From contig WLWZ01000010.1 of assembly GCA_012103315.1 (NCBI GenBank), positions 104,397 through 168,396 of the forward strand: 64,000 nt of DNA, read 5' to 3'. Below, piece by piece: positions 17,836 through 26,561 of this stretch (position 1 is its first letter; each line of letters begins with the position of its first letter). The notes under the pieces were generated by a model. That model did not search any database and was not told where the DNA came from. It saw only the letters and a list, made by a program, of their open reading frames with translations. This DNA comes from Alphaproteobacteria bacterium. Lineage in GTDB: Bacteria; Pseudomonadota; Alphaproteobacteria; MPNO01; UBA2964. A program made the position numbers and the translations under genes.

Positions 17836-19287
17836 ATGGCTGATACGCAGATTTCGCAACCCTGGATTGGCGGTAAGCCATACGTCGCGACGGGTGGTAA
17901 GACTGAAGACTTGCTGTCTCCGTGGGATGGAAGTCTTGTCTCGACCATTGCGATGGCGGATGAGGCAACGATTGATGTTGCGATTGCCAGCGCGCGTGGG
18001 GCGTTTATTGCTAGTCGACATGTAACGCCAGCGGAACGGGCGGTGTGGTTGCGCAAGGCTGCAGATGAAGTAGATGCGGTTAAAGACCAAATTGCGGACA
18101 TCACCATGCGGGCGCTCGGAAAACCTAAACGGGCTTGTGGTGTAGAAGCAGGGCGTGTGTCACAGCTGATGCGGCTTTGTGCCGAAGAGCTTCTGCGTAT
18201 GGAAGGCGAGGTCTTACCACTGGACGCCCTGGCGATGGGCGCTGGCCGATTTGGTTTCACCAAGCATCATCCACACGGTGTGATTGCAGCCTTTACGCCC
18301 TTCAACGCTCCATCAAACCTACTCATGCAAAAAGTTGCTCCTGCAATTGCGATGGGCAATTCTGTCGTAATCAAGCCTGCCTTTGAAGGTGTTGGAGAGG
18401 CCTTGCTTATAGCGGAGTGTTTCACTCGCGCTGGGGTCCCTGATGGCATGGTCAATGTGGTTGCTTGTCGACGTGATGTGACGGGCCATTTAGTTGCCCA
18501 CCCTGGCATCGCCGTCGTTACCCTGACTGGCGGTACTGCGGCTGGTGAGGCGCTTGCCAGTGCAGCAGGGGCGAAGCCGTTTATAGGGGAATTGGGTGGC
18601 AATTCTGCCAACATCGTCTGTGCCGATGCAGACGTTAAGGATGCGGCGTTGCGGATCGTGCCTTCGGCTTTTGAGGCCAGTGGACAGCAATGTATTTCTG
18701 CCCAACGCATCATCGTTGAAGAGGCTGTTTTGGACGAGTTCCTAGAGCACTTTGTTGCAGCGGCAGAAGCGATGAACGTCGGCGACCCAACCAAAGACGA
18801 CACCGATGTAGGCCCCATGGTCAATATCGACGCTGCCGACCGGGTTGAGGCGATGGTCGAAGACGCGATGTCTAAAGGGGCAAAGGCACCGTTGCCGCTC
18901 AAACGAGACAACGCAATTATCTATCCGACGATTCTGGTCGGCCCTTCACCGGACGCTCGTGTAGTTTGCGAGGAAATCTTTGGTCCGGTGGCGGTGGTTA
19001 TTCCAGCAAAGGATATCGACGCCGCCATCGCCATTGCCAATGACTCAGAGTTTGGTCTGCAATCATCGTGCTTCACCTCGAGTCTGGAGACAGCTTTCCG
19101 AGTTTCGGAAGAACTGCATGTTGGGTCGGTCTGGATAAATGAAGGCAGCCGATTCCGCATGGATACGACGCCGTTTGGCGGCGTTGGGTCGTCGGGTTAT
19201 GGGCGTGAAGGTGTGAAATATGCGATGGAGGAGCTTTCTTATGTCAAGTTCACTGGCATTCGGTTCCCGGGTCGAGATGGTAAATAG
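17836..19287 (+). CDS. NAD(P)-dependent aldehyde dehydrogenase family protein
   Basis: 483 residues. The catalytic pair is visible: E252 in GELGGNSANIV and C286 in ASGQQCISAQR. The nucleotide-binding and oligomerisation segments (FTPFNAPSNLLMQKVAPAIA, EEIFGPVAVV, PFGGVGSSGYGREG) are intact. I chose ATG at 17836, which has GGAG six bases upstream, over the ATG at 17830, which nearly abuts the same GGAG. It follows the decarboxylase-like gene by 23 bases and probably oxidises an aldehyde intermediate of the same pathway to the acid. The substrate is unknown. Confidence 0.92.
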   Translation: MADTQISQPWIGGKPYVATGGKTEDLLSPWDGSLVSTIAMADEATIDVAIASARGAFIASRHVTPAERAVWLRKAADEVDAVKDQIADITMRALGKPKRACGVEAGRVSQLMRLCAEELLRMEGEVLPLDALAMGAGRFGFTKHHPHGVIAAFTPFNAPSNLLMQKVAPAIAMGNSVVIKPAFEGVGEALLIAECFTRAGVPDGMVNVVACRRDVTGHLVAHPGIAVVTLTGGTAAGEALASAAGAKPFIGELGGNSANIVCADADVKDAALRIVPSAFEASGQQCISAQRIIVEEAVLDEFLEHFVAAAEAMNVGDPTKDDTDVGPMVNIDAADRVEAMVEDAMSKGAKAPLPLKRDNAIIYPTILVGPSPDARVVCEEIFGPVAVVIPAKDIDAAIAIANDSEFGLQSSCFTSSLETAFRVSEELHVGSVWINEGSRFRMDTTPFGGVGSSGYGREGVKYAMEELSYVKFTGIRFPGRDGK

Positions 19288-19302
19288 ACAAAGGTAAAAG
19301 CG

Positions 19303-19908
19303 ATGACACGAGTCACGCCCTTAAAACGCGAAGATCACCCGGATCTCGACGAGAAATTTTTTACGCCATATGAAGCAACCCGGGGCTATGTACCAAACTC
19401 AAACCTGGTCATGGCCCGCCGGCCTAAGCTCCTCGCGGCGTTTCGGGCGTTAAACACGGCCGTTTTTGATTCTGACAATATCGTGCCGGCTGGTTTACTC
19501 GCCTTGGTCGGAAATATCGCCAGTCAGGCGGCGGGCTGTATGTATTGCGTGGCGCATACCTCCAATAATGCAGGGATGCGGGGTGTGGACGCAGATAAGG
19601 TCGCCGCCCTCTGGGAATATGAGACGAGCCCACTATTCAGTGAGGCAGAACGTGCAGCACTAAAATATGCGCAGGCTGCGGGGTCGGTTCCAAATATGGT
19701 GACCGACGAAGATACCGAAGCCGTGAAACAGCATTTTGGTGAGGACGGTGTCGTTGAAATCCTTGCGGTGGTCAGCTGGTATGGATTTCTCAACAGATGG
19801 AATGATTCCCTTGCCACAGAGCTGGAGGAAATTGCTTTCGATAAAGCTTCCAAGACCTTGGAGACAACGGTTTGGGATGCCGGAAAGCATACACCTAAAG
19901 AACGTTAA
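19303..19908 (+). CDS. AhpD/carboxymuconolactone decarboxylase-like protein with CxxC
   Basis: 201 residues of the AhpD-like fold with the peroxidase-type motif CMYCVAHT (C79, C82, H85) and an upstream EALRGYVPNS-like segment (YEATRGYVPNSNLVMARR). Family members with CxxC-H act as alkylhydroperoxidases or disulfide reductases; those without are decarboxylases. It lies 15 bases after the aldehyde dehydrogenase in the same operon, where it may remove peroxide or complete a catabolic step. An AAGG sequence precedes the ATG. Confidence 0.85.
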   Translation: MTRVTPLKREDHPDLDEKFFTPYEATRGYVPNSNLVMARRPKLLAAFRALNTAVFDSDNIVPAGLLALVGNIASQAAGCMYCVAHTSNNAGMRGVDADKVAALWEYETSPLFSEAERAALKYAQAAGSVPNMVTDEDTEAVKQHFGEDGVVEILAVVSWYGFLNRWNDSLATELEEIAFDKASKTLETTVWDAGKHTPKER

Positions 19909-19981
19909 ATTTTGATCGACTTACTGTTGCAATTTTGGTCAGACCGCGCCAATCTTGGGGCTCTTATACGAAGGATAAGTG

Positions 19982-20164
19982 ATGAACGAGCAAACAGTTA
20001 AAACCCAAGATGTCCTCGCAGCGTCCAGCCGCAAAGTAATGCCTGCTGTTGTTGCCATGTTATTTGGTGCTTTTCTGGTTATTGGTGTTGGGTTTGCCCA
20101 TTCAGACACGATCCATAATGCGGCGCATGACAGCCGTCATTCCTTCGCCTTTCCCTGCCACTGA
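19982..20164 (+). CDS. cbtB: Cobalt transporter subunit CbtB
   Basis: 60 residues: a short N-terminal tail, one membrane helix (about 21-40) and the His-rich ending HNAAHDSRHSFAFPCH that marks CbtB. CbtB and CbtA form a proposed cobalt uptake system, commonly found with cobalamin genes. ATG at 19982 follows GAAGGATAAG; an overlapping GTG one codon earlier is less likely. Only about 70 bases separate it from the preceding gene, too little for a full cobalamin riboswitch. cbtA follows after 17 bases. Confidence 0.9.
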   Translation: MNEQTVKTQDVLAASSRKVMPAVVAMLFGAFLVIGVGFAHSDTIHNAAHDSRHSFAFPCH

Positions 20165-20181
20165 GCTTTGACGGCCGATCC

Positions 20182-20910
20182 ATGTTTCGGCGAATCTTCG
20201 CGACAGCGCTCTTAGCTGGATTTCTCGGCGGGCTTGGTATTTCCGTCGTCCATGAATTCACCACGACGCCGATCATTCTTCATGCTGAGCAGTTTGAAAG
20301 TAAATCAAGCGCTCCCGATCAAAAACAGGGCAGTGTTCAAAACCCACTGCTTATTCTTGCTCATGGCAAAGCTGGCAAGGCTGATAAAGACGGGCATGAG
20401 GCCTGGGGGCCAGCCAATGGTTGGGAACGTACGCTTTTCACCACACTTGCGAATATCATCACCGGTGTTGGATTTGCCTTGATTTTAGTGGCTTGCTTTT
20501 CTCTGTCTGGCGGTGCGATCAATGGCCGAACAGGCGTTATTTGGGGGATGGCGGGGTTTGGCGTCATGTCGCTTGCGCCTGCGCTGGGGCTGCCACCAGA
20601 AGTACCCGGAGCAATGACGGCGGAACTTGTTCCCCGGCAAGGCTGGTGGTTCCTTTGTGTTGCGGCGACGGCGGCAGGGCTTTGGATGTTGGTCTTTAAA
20701 AAAGGCGTTGTCTGGGTTGTGGCCGGGATTGCCTTAATTGCGGTGCCGCACATCGTCGGTGCACCGCAACCGGCGCGAATTGGCGGCGCCGTTCCGCCCG
20801 AATTGGCTGGTCATTTTGCCGCCGCTTCTCTGGTTACCGCAGCGATCTTTTGGTCGTTGCTAGGTTGGTTCTCCGGAACCTTCTGGCGGCGCTTCGAAAC
20901 ACGAAGCTGA
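20182..20910 (+). CDS. cbtA: Cobalt transporter subunit CbtA
   Basis: 242 residues with several membrane helices. MFRRIFATALLAGFLGGLGI, then HEFTTTPIILHAEQFE, is the characteristic CbtA start, and the NGWERTLFTTLANIITGVGFA and APALGLPPEVPGAM segments also match the family. It functions with CbtB in the inner membrane as a putative energy-dependent cobalt importer. Its position about 2 kb from a cobalt-type hydratase operon suggests it may supply the metal, though that operon starts from a separate promoter. Confidence 0.9.
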   Translation: MFRRIFATALLAGFLGGLGISVVHEFTTTPIILHAEQFESKSSAPDQKQGSVQNPLLILAHGKAGKADKDGHEAWGPANGWERTLFTTLANIITGVGFALILVACFSLSGGAINGRTGVIWGMAGFGVMSLAPALGLPPEVPGAMTAELVPRQGWWFLCVAATAAGLWMLVFKKGVVWVVAGIALIAVPHIVGAPQPARIGGAVPPELAGHFAAASLVTAAIFWSLLGWFSGTFWRRFETRS

Positions 20911-20919
20911 ATCCGACCT

Positions 20920-21831
20920 CTAACCGACGTTATATTTCGCCTTCATGGCATCGAAGAACCCTTCATCGCGAAGCTCCTCGTGGACTGATTGGTCCATGTA
21001 GGCGTCGATGTCGTCACTTTTGTTTTCCGCCTCGACAGTCGCCATGATGTTCTTGCCACCCTCAACCGTCGGTTCGGCATTTAACGGCGTGTAGGTTTTA
21101 AAGTTGTCGTAAGTGATGTCGAGGTTTTTTGTGTCTGTAATGTTCAAAACCTTTGCCATGACGGGCTTGGCGCTTTCCGCATCGCTCGCGGCAAAATAAT
21201 TGCCTTCGATTGTCGCCCTCATGAACCGTAGGACGGCATCACGGTTGTCTGCCAAATAGGCTTTATCAACGACCAGCCCGCTATAGAGCCAAGGCATCCG
21301 GTCAGCGAGCAGGTCACAAATTGCAGTCAGGCCGTCAGCAAAGGCTACACTACGAAGAGGTTCGCCAAGCATTGTTGCTTTGACGGTGCCGTTCTTGAGA
21401 TGAGAAAGTCGTTCGACACCGATCTCCTGAAATTTGATGTCATCACGAGTCAGGCCAAGCTTTTGCAGGGCGACGACGGTTGATAGTTCGCTCTCTGAAC
21501 CAGCGCTACTGATTCCGACCGAATTCCCTTTTATGTCCTCAATGCCCTCTACACCGGGGCCCGCGAACAATGTACTGCGGATAACGTTACTGAGGGAGCC
21601 AATGGTGGTGACGTTGAAGCCTGCGGAATTCGCTCGGACGACAGACGACATGCCGATATGCATGAGTTGAATTCTATCAGAGGACAGGGCGGGTCCGGTT
21701 TCGCTACCGCCTACCATTTTGACGATTTCAAAATCGAGGCCGTTCTGTTCGTAGAATCCGGCGGCTTCAGCCATCCAGATCGCAAAAAATGTATTGGCCG
21801 GCGAAGCCTCACCCACTTTAAAGGTTATCAT
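20920..21831 (-). CDS. NMT1/THI5-like binding-fold protein without signal peptide
   Basis: 303 residues beginning MITFKVGEASPANTFFAIWM, directly in the first strand of a NitT/TauT-type receptor fold. FYEQNGLDFEIVKMVGGSET, GIEDIKGNSVGISSAGSESE and LYSGLVVDKAYL continue the pattern. No leader is present and no in-frame upstream start would add one, so it is cytoplasmic or a biosynthetic/regulatory relative. The stop of the downstream-facing cbtA is 9 bases away on the other strand. It follows the esterase gene (21855) by 23 bases on the same strand, so they form an operon. Ligand or reaction unknown. Confidence 0.72.
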   Translation of the reverse strand: MITFKVGEASPANTFFAIWMAEAAGFYEQNGLDFEIVKMVGGSETGPALSSDRIQLMHIGMSSVVRANSAGFNVTTIGSLSNVIRSTLFAGPGVEGIEDIKGNSVGISSAGSESELSTVVALQKLGLTRDDIKFQEIGVERLSHLKNGTVKATMLGEPLRSVAFADGLTAICDLLADRMPWLYSGLVVDKAYLADNRDAVLRFMRATIEGNYFAASDAESAKPVMAKVLNITDTKNLDITYDNFKTYTPLNAEPTVEGGKNIMATVEAENKSDDIDAYMDQSVHEELRDEGFFDAMKAKYNVG

Positions 21832-21854
21832 TGGTTGTTCCGTTTCTTAGGGTG

Positions 21855-22724
21855 TTAGACCCCTGTTAAACCCCGAACTGCGCGGGAAAGTTCGCTTTCA
21901 CCATCAAGATATTGATTGATGGTCGTGAAGTGATGTTTGCCTTCCATGATCCAGCCTTTGACCTCCATACCTTTCGCAGCCCAGGCATCGGCGAGTTCAG
22001 TGGTTTGGCGGATAAATTCGGGTCCTTCGATACCCCCAGCGACAGCAAGAAGTGGCCCGGGATGGGTTGGGTTCATAAACAGCGTGCTGAATTCCGCCGC
22101 TTCTTCTTTGTCGAATTGCAGCTCCTCGTTCTGGAAGGAAAGGCGCACCGGGTCGAGATCACTGACGCCGCTGATGCTGCAACCACCTTTGACGAGGTCT
22201 TTCGGTAATCCAGTCCCATAGGATGGCCAGTCGGTTTGCATCATCATTGCGGTAATGTGTCCACCAGCGGAATGACCCGAGATCGTGATGTTGTTCTTAT
22301 CGCCACCAAAGCTCTCGGCGTTATTAAACGTCCATTCCATCGACGCACGGCAGCGATCAATCAATGTTCCCATCCGTACTGACGGGATCAGCGGGTATTC
22401 GACGACAATGGCTGTAATGCCATAGGGAACAAAGGGTTTGGCGACAAATCCGAAATCATTCTTGGTATTGGATTTCCAATACCCGCCATGGAAAAACACG
22501 TGGATTGGCCTAGGTCCGTCGCCCTCTGCGATATAAATATCGAGAAGGTCGGTTTCGCCATCACCAAATTTAACGTCGAGCCGACATTCGTATTCGGCTT
22601 TTGCCTCGTTGGAACCGACTATTTGCAGATCTTTGCAGTCTGCCGTATCCGGAAAACGTCCCCGATTGTTATATTCTACGTCGAGCGATTCCTGATTGTA
22701 GTCGCGGTAAATAGCGCCATCCAT
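21855..22724 (-). CDS. Alpha/beta hydrolase, esterase/kynurenine formamidase-like
   Basis: 289 residues. The oxyanion segment HGGYWKSN (H79) and nucleophile elbow SGHSAGGH (S152) place it with the esterase/lipase group that includes arylformamidases. It begins MDGAIYRDYNQESLDVEYNN, typical of that group. It is likely cytoplasmic and cleaves an ester or formamide. GGGAGATCGGTT precedes the ATG. It is divergent from the hydratase operon across about 127 bases, so both may share regulation. Confidence 0.8.
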   Translation of the reverse strand: MDGAIYRDYNQESLDVEYNNRGRFPDTADCKDLQIVGSNEAKAEYECRLDVKFGDGETDLLDIYIAEGDGPRPIHVFFHGGYWKSNTKNDFGFVAKPFVPYGITAIVVEYPLIPSVRMGTLIDRCRASMEWTFNNAESFGGDKNNITISGHSAGGHITAMMMQTDWPSYGTGLPKDLVKGGCSISGVSDLDPVRLSFQNEELQFDKEEAAEFSTLFMNPTHPGPLLAVAGGIEGPEFIRQTTELADAWAAKGMEVKGWIMEGKHHFTTINQYLDGESELSRAVRGLTGV

Positions 22725-22851
22725 AACCGATCTCCCTGATTTCAGTCTTTATAGGATGAAATATAGAAGGCAGTCGCAGGGTGGTCAAAGGACGAGTTCT
22801 GTTGACCATCGGGCGCAATGTGGGAAAATGCTCAGGACGAAGAGGGAGATC

Positions 22852-23196
22852 ATGCAAATGGCAGACACAGACGACCCACGTCGGGGATATCACGATATTG
22901 GTGGTAAAGATTATGGTGCTATTGATCCAGAGGTGACAGAAATGAAACCCTGGGAACGGCAATCGACGGCCATAAGTAACGCATTGGGAGCGGCTGGCCG
23001 TCATCTTTACGTGACAGATGAATCCAGGCGCGCCCGCGAACAGATGGGTGAGCCGCTATATAGTGATCTCGATTATTATGAACGCTCAACGGAATCGATG
23101 AAGATGATCCTCGTTGAGAAAGGTCTTTTCACTGAAGAAGAGCTGGAAACCCGTATGGCGGAGATTGCACAACGCATGGCGGAGGCGCGGAAATGA
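22852..23196 (+). CDS. Nitrile hydratase beta N-terminal half / thiocyanate hydrolase beta-like subunit
   Basis: 114 residues from ATG 22852, which has GAGGGAGA just upstream; an open upstream extension to 22756 has no support. YHDIGGKDYGAI (residues 13-24) is the start motif of nitrile hydratase beta. DYYERSTESMKMILVEKG contains the Arg that contacts the oxidised cysteine ligands of the alpha subunit in known structures. It ends where the N-terminal domain of beta ends. The next gene encodes the C-terminal domain and overlaps by four bases (ATGA). The order N-half, C-half, alpha is that of thiocyanate hydrolase genes scnB-scnA-scnC. Confidence 0.85.
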   Translation: MQMADTDDPRRGYHDIGGKDYGAIDPEVTEMKPWERQSTAISNALGAAGRHLYVTDESRRAREQMGEPLYSDLDYYERSTESMKMILVEKGLFTEEELETRMAEIAQRMAEARK

Positions 23197-23477
23197 ACGG
23201 AAACTTTGCACCTGGAGATACCGTTCAGGTTATCTCGACTCATCCGCCAGGCCACCGGCGGACACCGTACTACATCCGAGGGAAAACGGGTGAAATCGAA
23301 CGCGTCTGCGGTGATTTCGCAAATCCCGAAGAGCTTGCCTATGGCTTTGATGGCTTGCCTAAAAAGACATTGTACCGCGTTCGGTTCAAACAAACGCATG
23401 TTTGGAACAACTATGCCGGGCCAGAGTCGGACACGGTTGACGTCGATATTTACGAACATTGGTTGCTGCCCGCATAA
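23193..23477 (+). CDS. Nitrile hydratase beta C-terminal half / thiocyanate hydrolase alpha-like subunit
   Basis: 94 residues forming the SH3-like C-terminal domain of nitrile hydratase beta: FAPGDTVQVIS, PPGHRRTPYYIRGKTGEIER, NPEELAYG, LYRVRF and VDVDIYEHWLLPA. The GHRRTPYYIRG segment (residues 20-30) carries the second conserved Arg that touches the metal claw. It overlaps the N-half gene by four bases and ends 23 bases before the alpha subunit gene. It should assemble with both neighbours into a cytoplasmic heteromer. Confidence 0.88.
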   Translation: MNGNFAPGDTVQVISTHPPGHRRTPYYIRGKTGEIERVCGDFANPEELAYGFDGLPKKTLYRVRFKQTHVWNNYAGPESDTVDVDIYEHWLLPA

Positions 23478-23500
23478 GACGGGAAGACAGGAGACAGAAG

Positions 23501-24154
23501 ATGGCGGAAGAACGCGGAACCCACGACCACGATCATGACCACGATCATAATCATGACCTCACCTTTCAGCCCAATATCGAGGATACAGAGGCGGGTCGTT
23601 ATGAATTGATGACCTATGCTATTCGCGAATTGCTAATGGAAAAGGGCCATTTAACGCCTGATGAGCTTAGGGCGGCGCAGGAGAAGGTTGAATCTCTGCA
23701 GAAATCGGACGGCGCAAAAGTTATCGCTAAGGCCTGGAGCGACGCAGATTTTAAACAACGGTTATTAGACGATGGTAACGCCGCGCTATTGGAAGTTGGC
23801 GTCGACGCAGGCGCTGCCAAGATGACTGTTGTTGAGAACACAGATGATGTTCAGAACGTTGTCGTCTGTACCCTATGTTCCTGTTATCCGCGTGCCGTGC
23901 TTGGCATGCCACCGGATTGGTATCGCAGTAAAAGCTATCGTTCACGGGTGGTCATTGAACCTCGACAAGTTCTGTCCGAGTTTGGCACCGACGTTCCTGA
24001 CGATATGACGGTTCGGGTGCATGATAGTCTGGCTGATTTGCGGTATCTGGTGATTCCAAGACGGCCGGAAGGCACTGATGGTTGGAGCGAAGATCAACTG
24101 GCAGCCATCGTGACACGGGACACGATGGTCGGCGTTGCCAATCCAACAGCATAA
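23501..24154 (+). CDS. Cobalt-type nitrile hydratase alpha / thiocyanate hydrolase gamma-like subunit with His-Asp-rich tail
   Basis: 217 residues from ATG 23501 (CAGGAGACAG upstream; an in-frame upstream start at 23459 is unlikely). The metal claw VCTLCSCYP (C123, C126, C128) has Thr, the cobalt-type version; iron enzymes have Ser there. The downstream RAVLGMPPDWYRSKSYRSRV and RVHDSLADLRYLVIPRRPEG match the family. Residues 8-19 alternate His with Asp/Asn (HDHDHDHDHNHD), an unusual metal-binding tail. The reaction is hydration of a nitrile to an amide, or of thiocyanate to carbonyl sulfide and ammonia; the split beta favours the latter type but does not prove it. No separate activator gene is visible. 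Confidence 0.88.
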   Translation: MAEERGTHDHDHDHDHNHDLTFQPNIEDTEAGRYELMTYAIRELLMEKGHLTPDELRAAQEKVESLQKSDGAKVIAKAWSDADFKQRLLDDGNAALLEVGVDAGAAKMTVVENTDDVQNVVVCTLCSCYPRAVLGMPPDWYRSKSYRSRVVIEPRQVLSEFGTDVPDDMTVRVHDSLADLRYLVIPRRPEGTDGWSEDQLAAIVTRDTMVGVANPTA

Positions 24155-24193
24155 CTGCCCGTAGCTGTATCGGTTAACCCAGGAGTAGCGCTT

Positions 24194-26527
24194 ATGCCCG
24201 ACACCTATGTCGGCAAAAAGATCACACGTCTGGAAGACGACATCTTGTTGGCCGGTGAGGCGACCTTCATCGATGACATCCAGCTTGACGGCATGCTGCA
24301 TCTTGCCGTGGTCAGAAGCCAAATGGCGCATGCCCGGATCGGCTCGATCGATGTGTCTGCGGCACGGGAAGTGCCCGGTGTTGTGGCGGTGTATACAATC
24401 GATGATCTGCTGCCGGTTTTGTCGCAGGAACGCATTCCGGAAAACTTTCCGACGCCCGGCGATAGGGTGGACGTTGGGCCCTATATTTTGGCGCGTGACG
24501 AAGTGTGTTATGTCGGAGAACCGGTCGTCGCGGTGATTGCTGAAAACCGCTATATCGCGGAAGATGCGGCGCAGTTGGTTATTGTCGATTATGATCCTTT
24601 GCCCGTGCTTGCTGATCCGCGCGACTCGGCCAAGCATGACGCGCCACCGGTTAATTCGAGGCAGGCAGAACCGGGTAATATTGTCCATGATTTGAACTTC
24701 GGCCATGGAGACGCCGACAAGGCGTTTGCCGACGCGGCGCATGTTGTCCGGTCGGACCTTTATCAGCATCGCGGGGTTTCTAACTCGATGGAGTGTCGCG
24801 GCAGTATCGCGCGGTATGACCCTCTTCGGGAAACATTCACCATGTGGAGTTCCTGCCAGGCACCACATTCCCATCGCAGTGTGTTGGTCTATCTGCTCGG
24901 CCTCGATGAAGCGCAGATAAGGGTCATCGTCCCCAATATAGGCGGCGGCTTTGGCCCTAAACTTCTATTTTATCCCGAAGATGCAGTGATTAGTGCCGCT
25001 GCGATGCTGTTGGGGAAACCGATTAAATGGATTGAAGACCGGCGAGAACATTTGATCACAACCACCCAGGAACGTGACCAGTTCTGGGAGGTTGAAATGG
25101 CCGTCGACGGCGATGGGAGTATACTCGGGCTACGCGGCCAGATGTATCATGATCAGGGTGCTTACACCGCCCGTGGATTTAATATCCCGTTTAGCGCGGC
25201 GACCACCATTCTTGGTCCTTACGTTATCCCGAATTACGCACTTAATGTAATTGTCGCGCATACCAACAAGGTTCCAGCAACATCGATGCGGGGTGCTGGT
25301 CATCCGCAAGGTTGCTTTACGATGGAGCGTATGATCGACCGAACTGCTGACGCTGCAGGGATAGATCGCACTGTCATCCGGGAACGCAACCTGATCCGTT
25401 TTGAAGATATGCCATACGCCCACCCGTTGAAGACGCAGGCGGGCCAGCAGATTGTGTATGACAGCGGCAATTACGAGAAATGCCAGCGTGATTTGTTGGA
25501 AGCCCTGGATTTTGAGGGGTTTCCTGATCGCCAATCTGCCGCAGCGGCAGAGGGCCGCTACCTTGGGTTGGGTATCGCGAATTATGTAAAGCCCACAGGT
25601 CGTGGTCCCTTTGAAACCGGAATCGTTCGGATTGGTACGTCAGGAAAAATTTCTGTTTATACCGGTGGCATCGCGATGGGGCAGGGATTTCAGACGGCAA
25701 TGTCCCAGATTGTCGCGGATCAACTTGGCGTTAGCCCCGGAGATGTCACGGTTGTTCATGGCGACACGCAGAACGTTACGCAGGGTTTTGGTGGCTTCGC
25801 CAGTCGTCAAACCGTTTGTGCGGGGTCGTCAATCCATTTGGCTGCGGGTGCTGTACGCAAAAAGGTTCTCGCGATTGCGGCGCATCTTCTCGAAGCCTCA
25901 GCGGAAGATCTGGAATTGGTCGATGGCAAAGTCTTTGTCAAAGGTGTACCTGGCATGGCAGTGGGCTTTCGAGAGATCGCCGGTGCGGTTGCTGGTGTGC
26001 CTGGTTATGCTTTGCCGGAGGGCATTACCCCGGGATTGGAAGCTGAAGCGAGTTTTATGCCGGACAATGTCGCTTACGCGAATGGCGCGCATGGTGCAGA
26101 GCTGGAAGTGGACATTGGCACCGGCCATGTGCGGATAAAACGCTATGTCATCGTTCATGACAGCGGCACTTTAATTAACCCGTTCATTGTCGATGGGCAG
26201 GTTCATGGTGGGGTTACGTTGGGACTCGGTCATGCCCTATTTGAGAACATGCTTTATGACGATCAGGCGATGCCACAATCTACCAACTTGGCGGAATATC
26301 TGATCCCGACCGCTCCCGAGGTACCAAACTACGAGATCATTCATCAGGAATCTGCGACGGACCGTAATCCCATTGGCGTTAAGGGCGTCGGGGAATGCGG
26401 TGTGATGACAGCAGCGCCTGCCATTTTGTCTGCAATAGAGAATGCCCTGCAGGGATTTGATATAAAGCTCGACAAGTACCCGGTGACTCCATCGGATATC
26501 ATTTCAAAAATCCAGGCGGCGGGCTGA
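24194..26527 (+). CDS. CoxL/XdhB-family Mo-hydroxylase large subunit without partner subunits
   Basis: 777 residues, full length. It starts DTYVGKKITRLEDDILLAGE. Mo-pterin-binding features include IGGGFGPKLLFYPED (about 250), SMRGAGHPQGCFTMERMID (about 363) and the catalytic GVKGVGECG (Glu at about 732). The loop reads MRGAGHP where form II relatives usually have YRGAGRP, so a conserved Arg is His. No FAD (CoxM) or 2Fe-2S (CoxS) subunit gene is adjacent, which is unusual. It follows the hydratase alpha gene by 39 bases and is 34 bases before an AhpD-like gene, so all five genes look co-transcribed. The substrate may be an N-heterocycle or aldehyde. Confidence 0.9.
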   Translation: MPDTYVGKKITRLEDDILLAGEATFIDDIQLDGMLHLAVVRSQMAHARIGSIDVSAAREVPGVVAVYTIDDLLPVLSQERIPENFPTPGDRVDVGPYILARDEVCYVGEPVVAVIAENRYIAEDAAQLVIVDYDPLPVLADPRDSAKHDAPPVNSRQAEPGNIVHDLNFGHGDADKAFADAAHVVRSDLYQHRGVSNSMECRGSIARYDPLRETFTMWSSCQAPHSHRSVLVYLLGLDEAQIRVIVPNIGGGFGPKLLFYPEDAVISAAAMLLGKPIKWIEDRREHLITTTQERDQFWEVEMAVDGDGSILGLRGQMYHDQGAYTARGFNIPFSAATTILGPYVIPNYALNVIVAHTNKVPATSMRGAGHPQGCFTMERMIDRTADAAGIDRTVIRERNLIRFEDMPYAHPLKTQAGQQIVYDSGNYEKCQRDLLEALDFEGFPDRQSAAAAEGRYLGLGIANYVKPTGRGPFETGIVRIGTSGKISVYTGGIAMGQGFQTAMSQIVADQLGVSPGDVTVVHGDTQNVTQGFGGFASRQTVCAGSSIHLAAGAVRKKVLAIAAHLLEASAEDLELVDGKVFVKGVPGMAVGFREIAGAVAGVPGYALPEGITPGLEAEASFMPDNVAYANGAHGAELEVDIGTGHVRIKRYVIVHDSGTLINPFIVDGQVHGGVTLGLGHALFENMLYDDQAMPQSTNLAEYLIPTAPEVPNYEIIHQESATDRNPIGVKGVGECGVMTAAPAILSAIENALQGFDIKLDKYPVTPSDIISKIQAAG

Positions 26528-26561
26528 CCGCGTACGCCTGACGAACCAGGAGAAGACAGTA

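Noticed and set aside
19909..19981. Cobalamin riboswitch upstream of cbtB
   Set aside because: Only about 70 bases separate cbtB from the preceding gene and no B12-box-like sequence is visible.
23942..24874. 310-residue minus-strand frame across the hydratase alpha/CoxL boundary
   Set aside because: It spans two well-supported plus-strand genes and reads as low-information, His/Arg-rich sequence.
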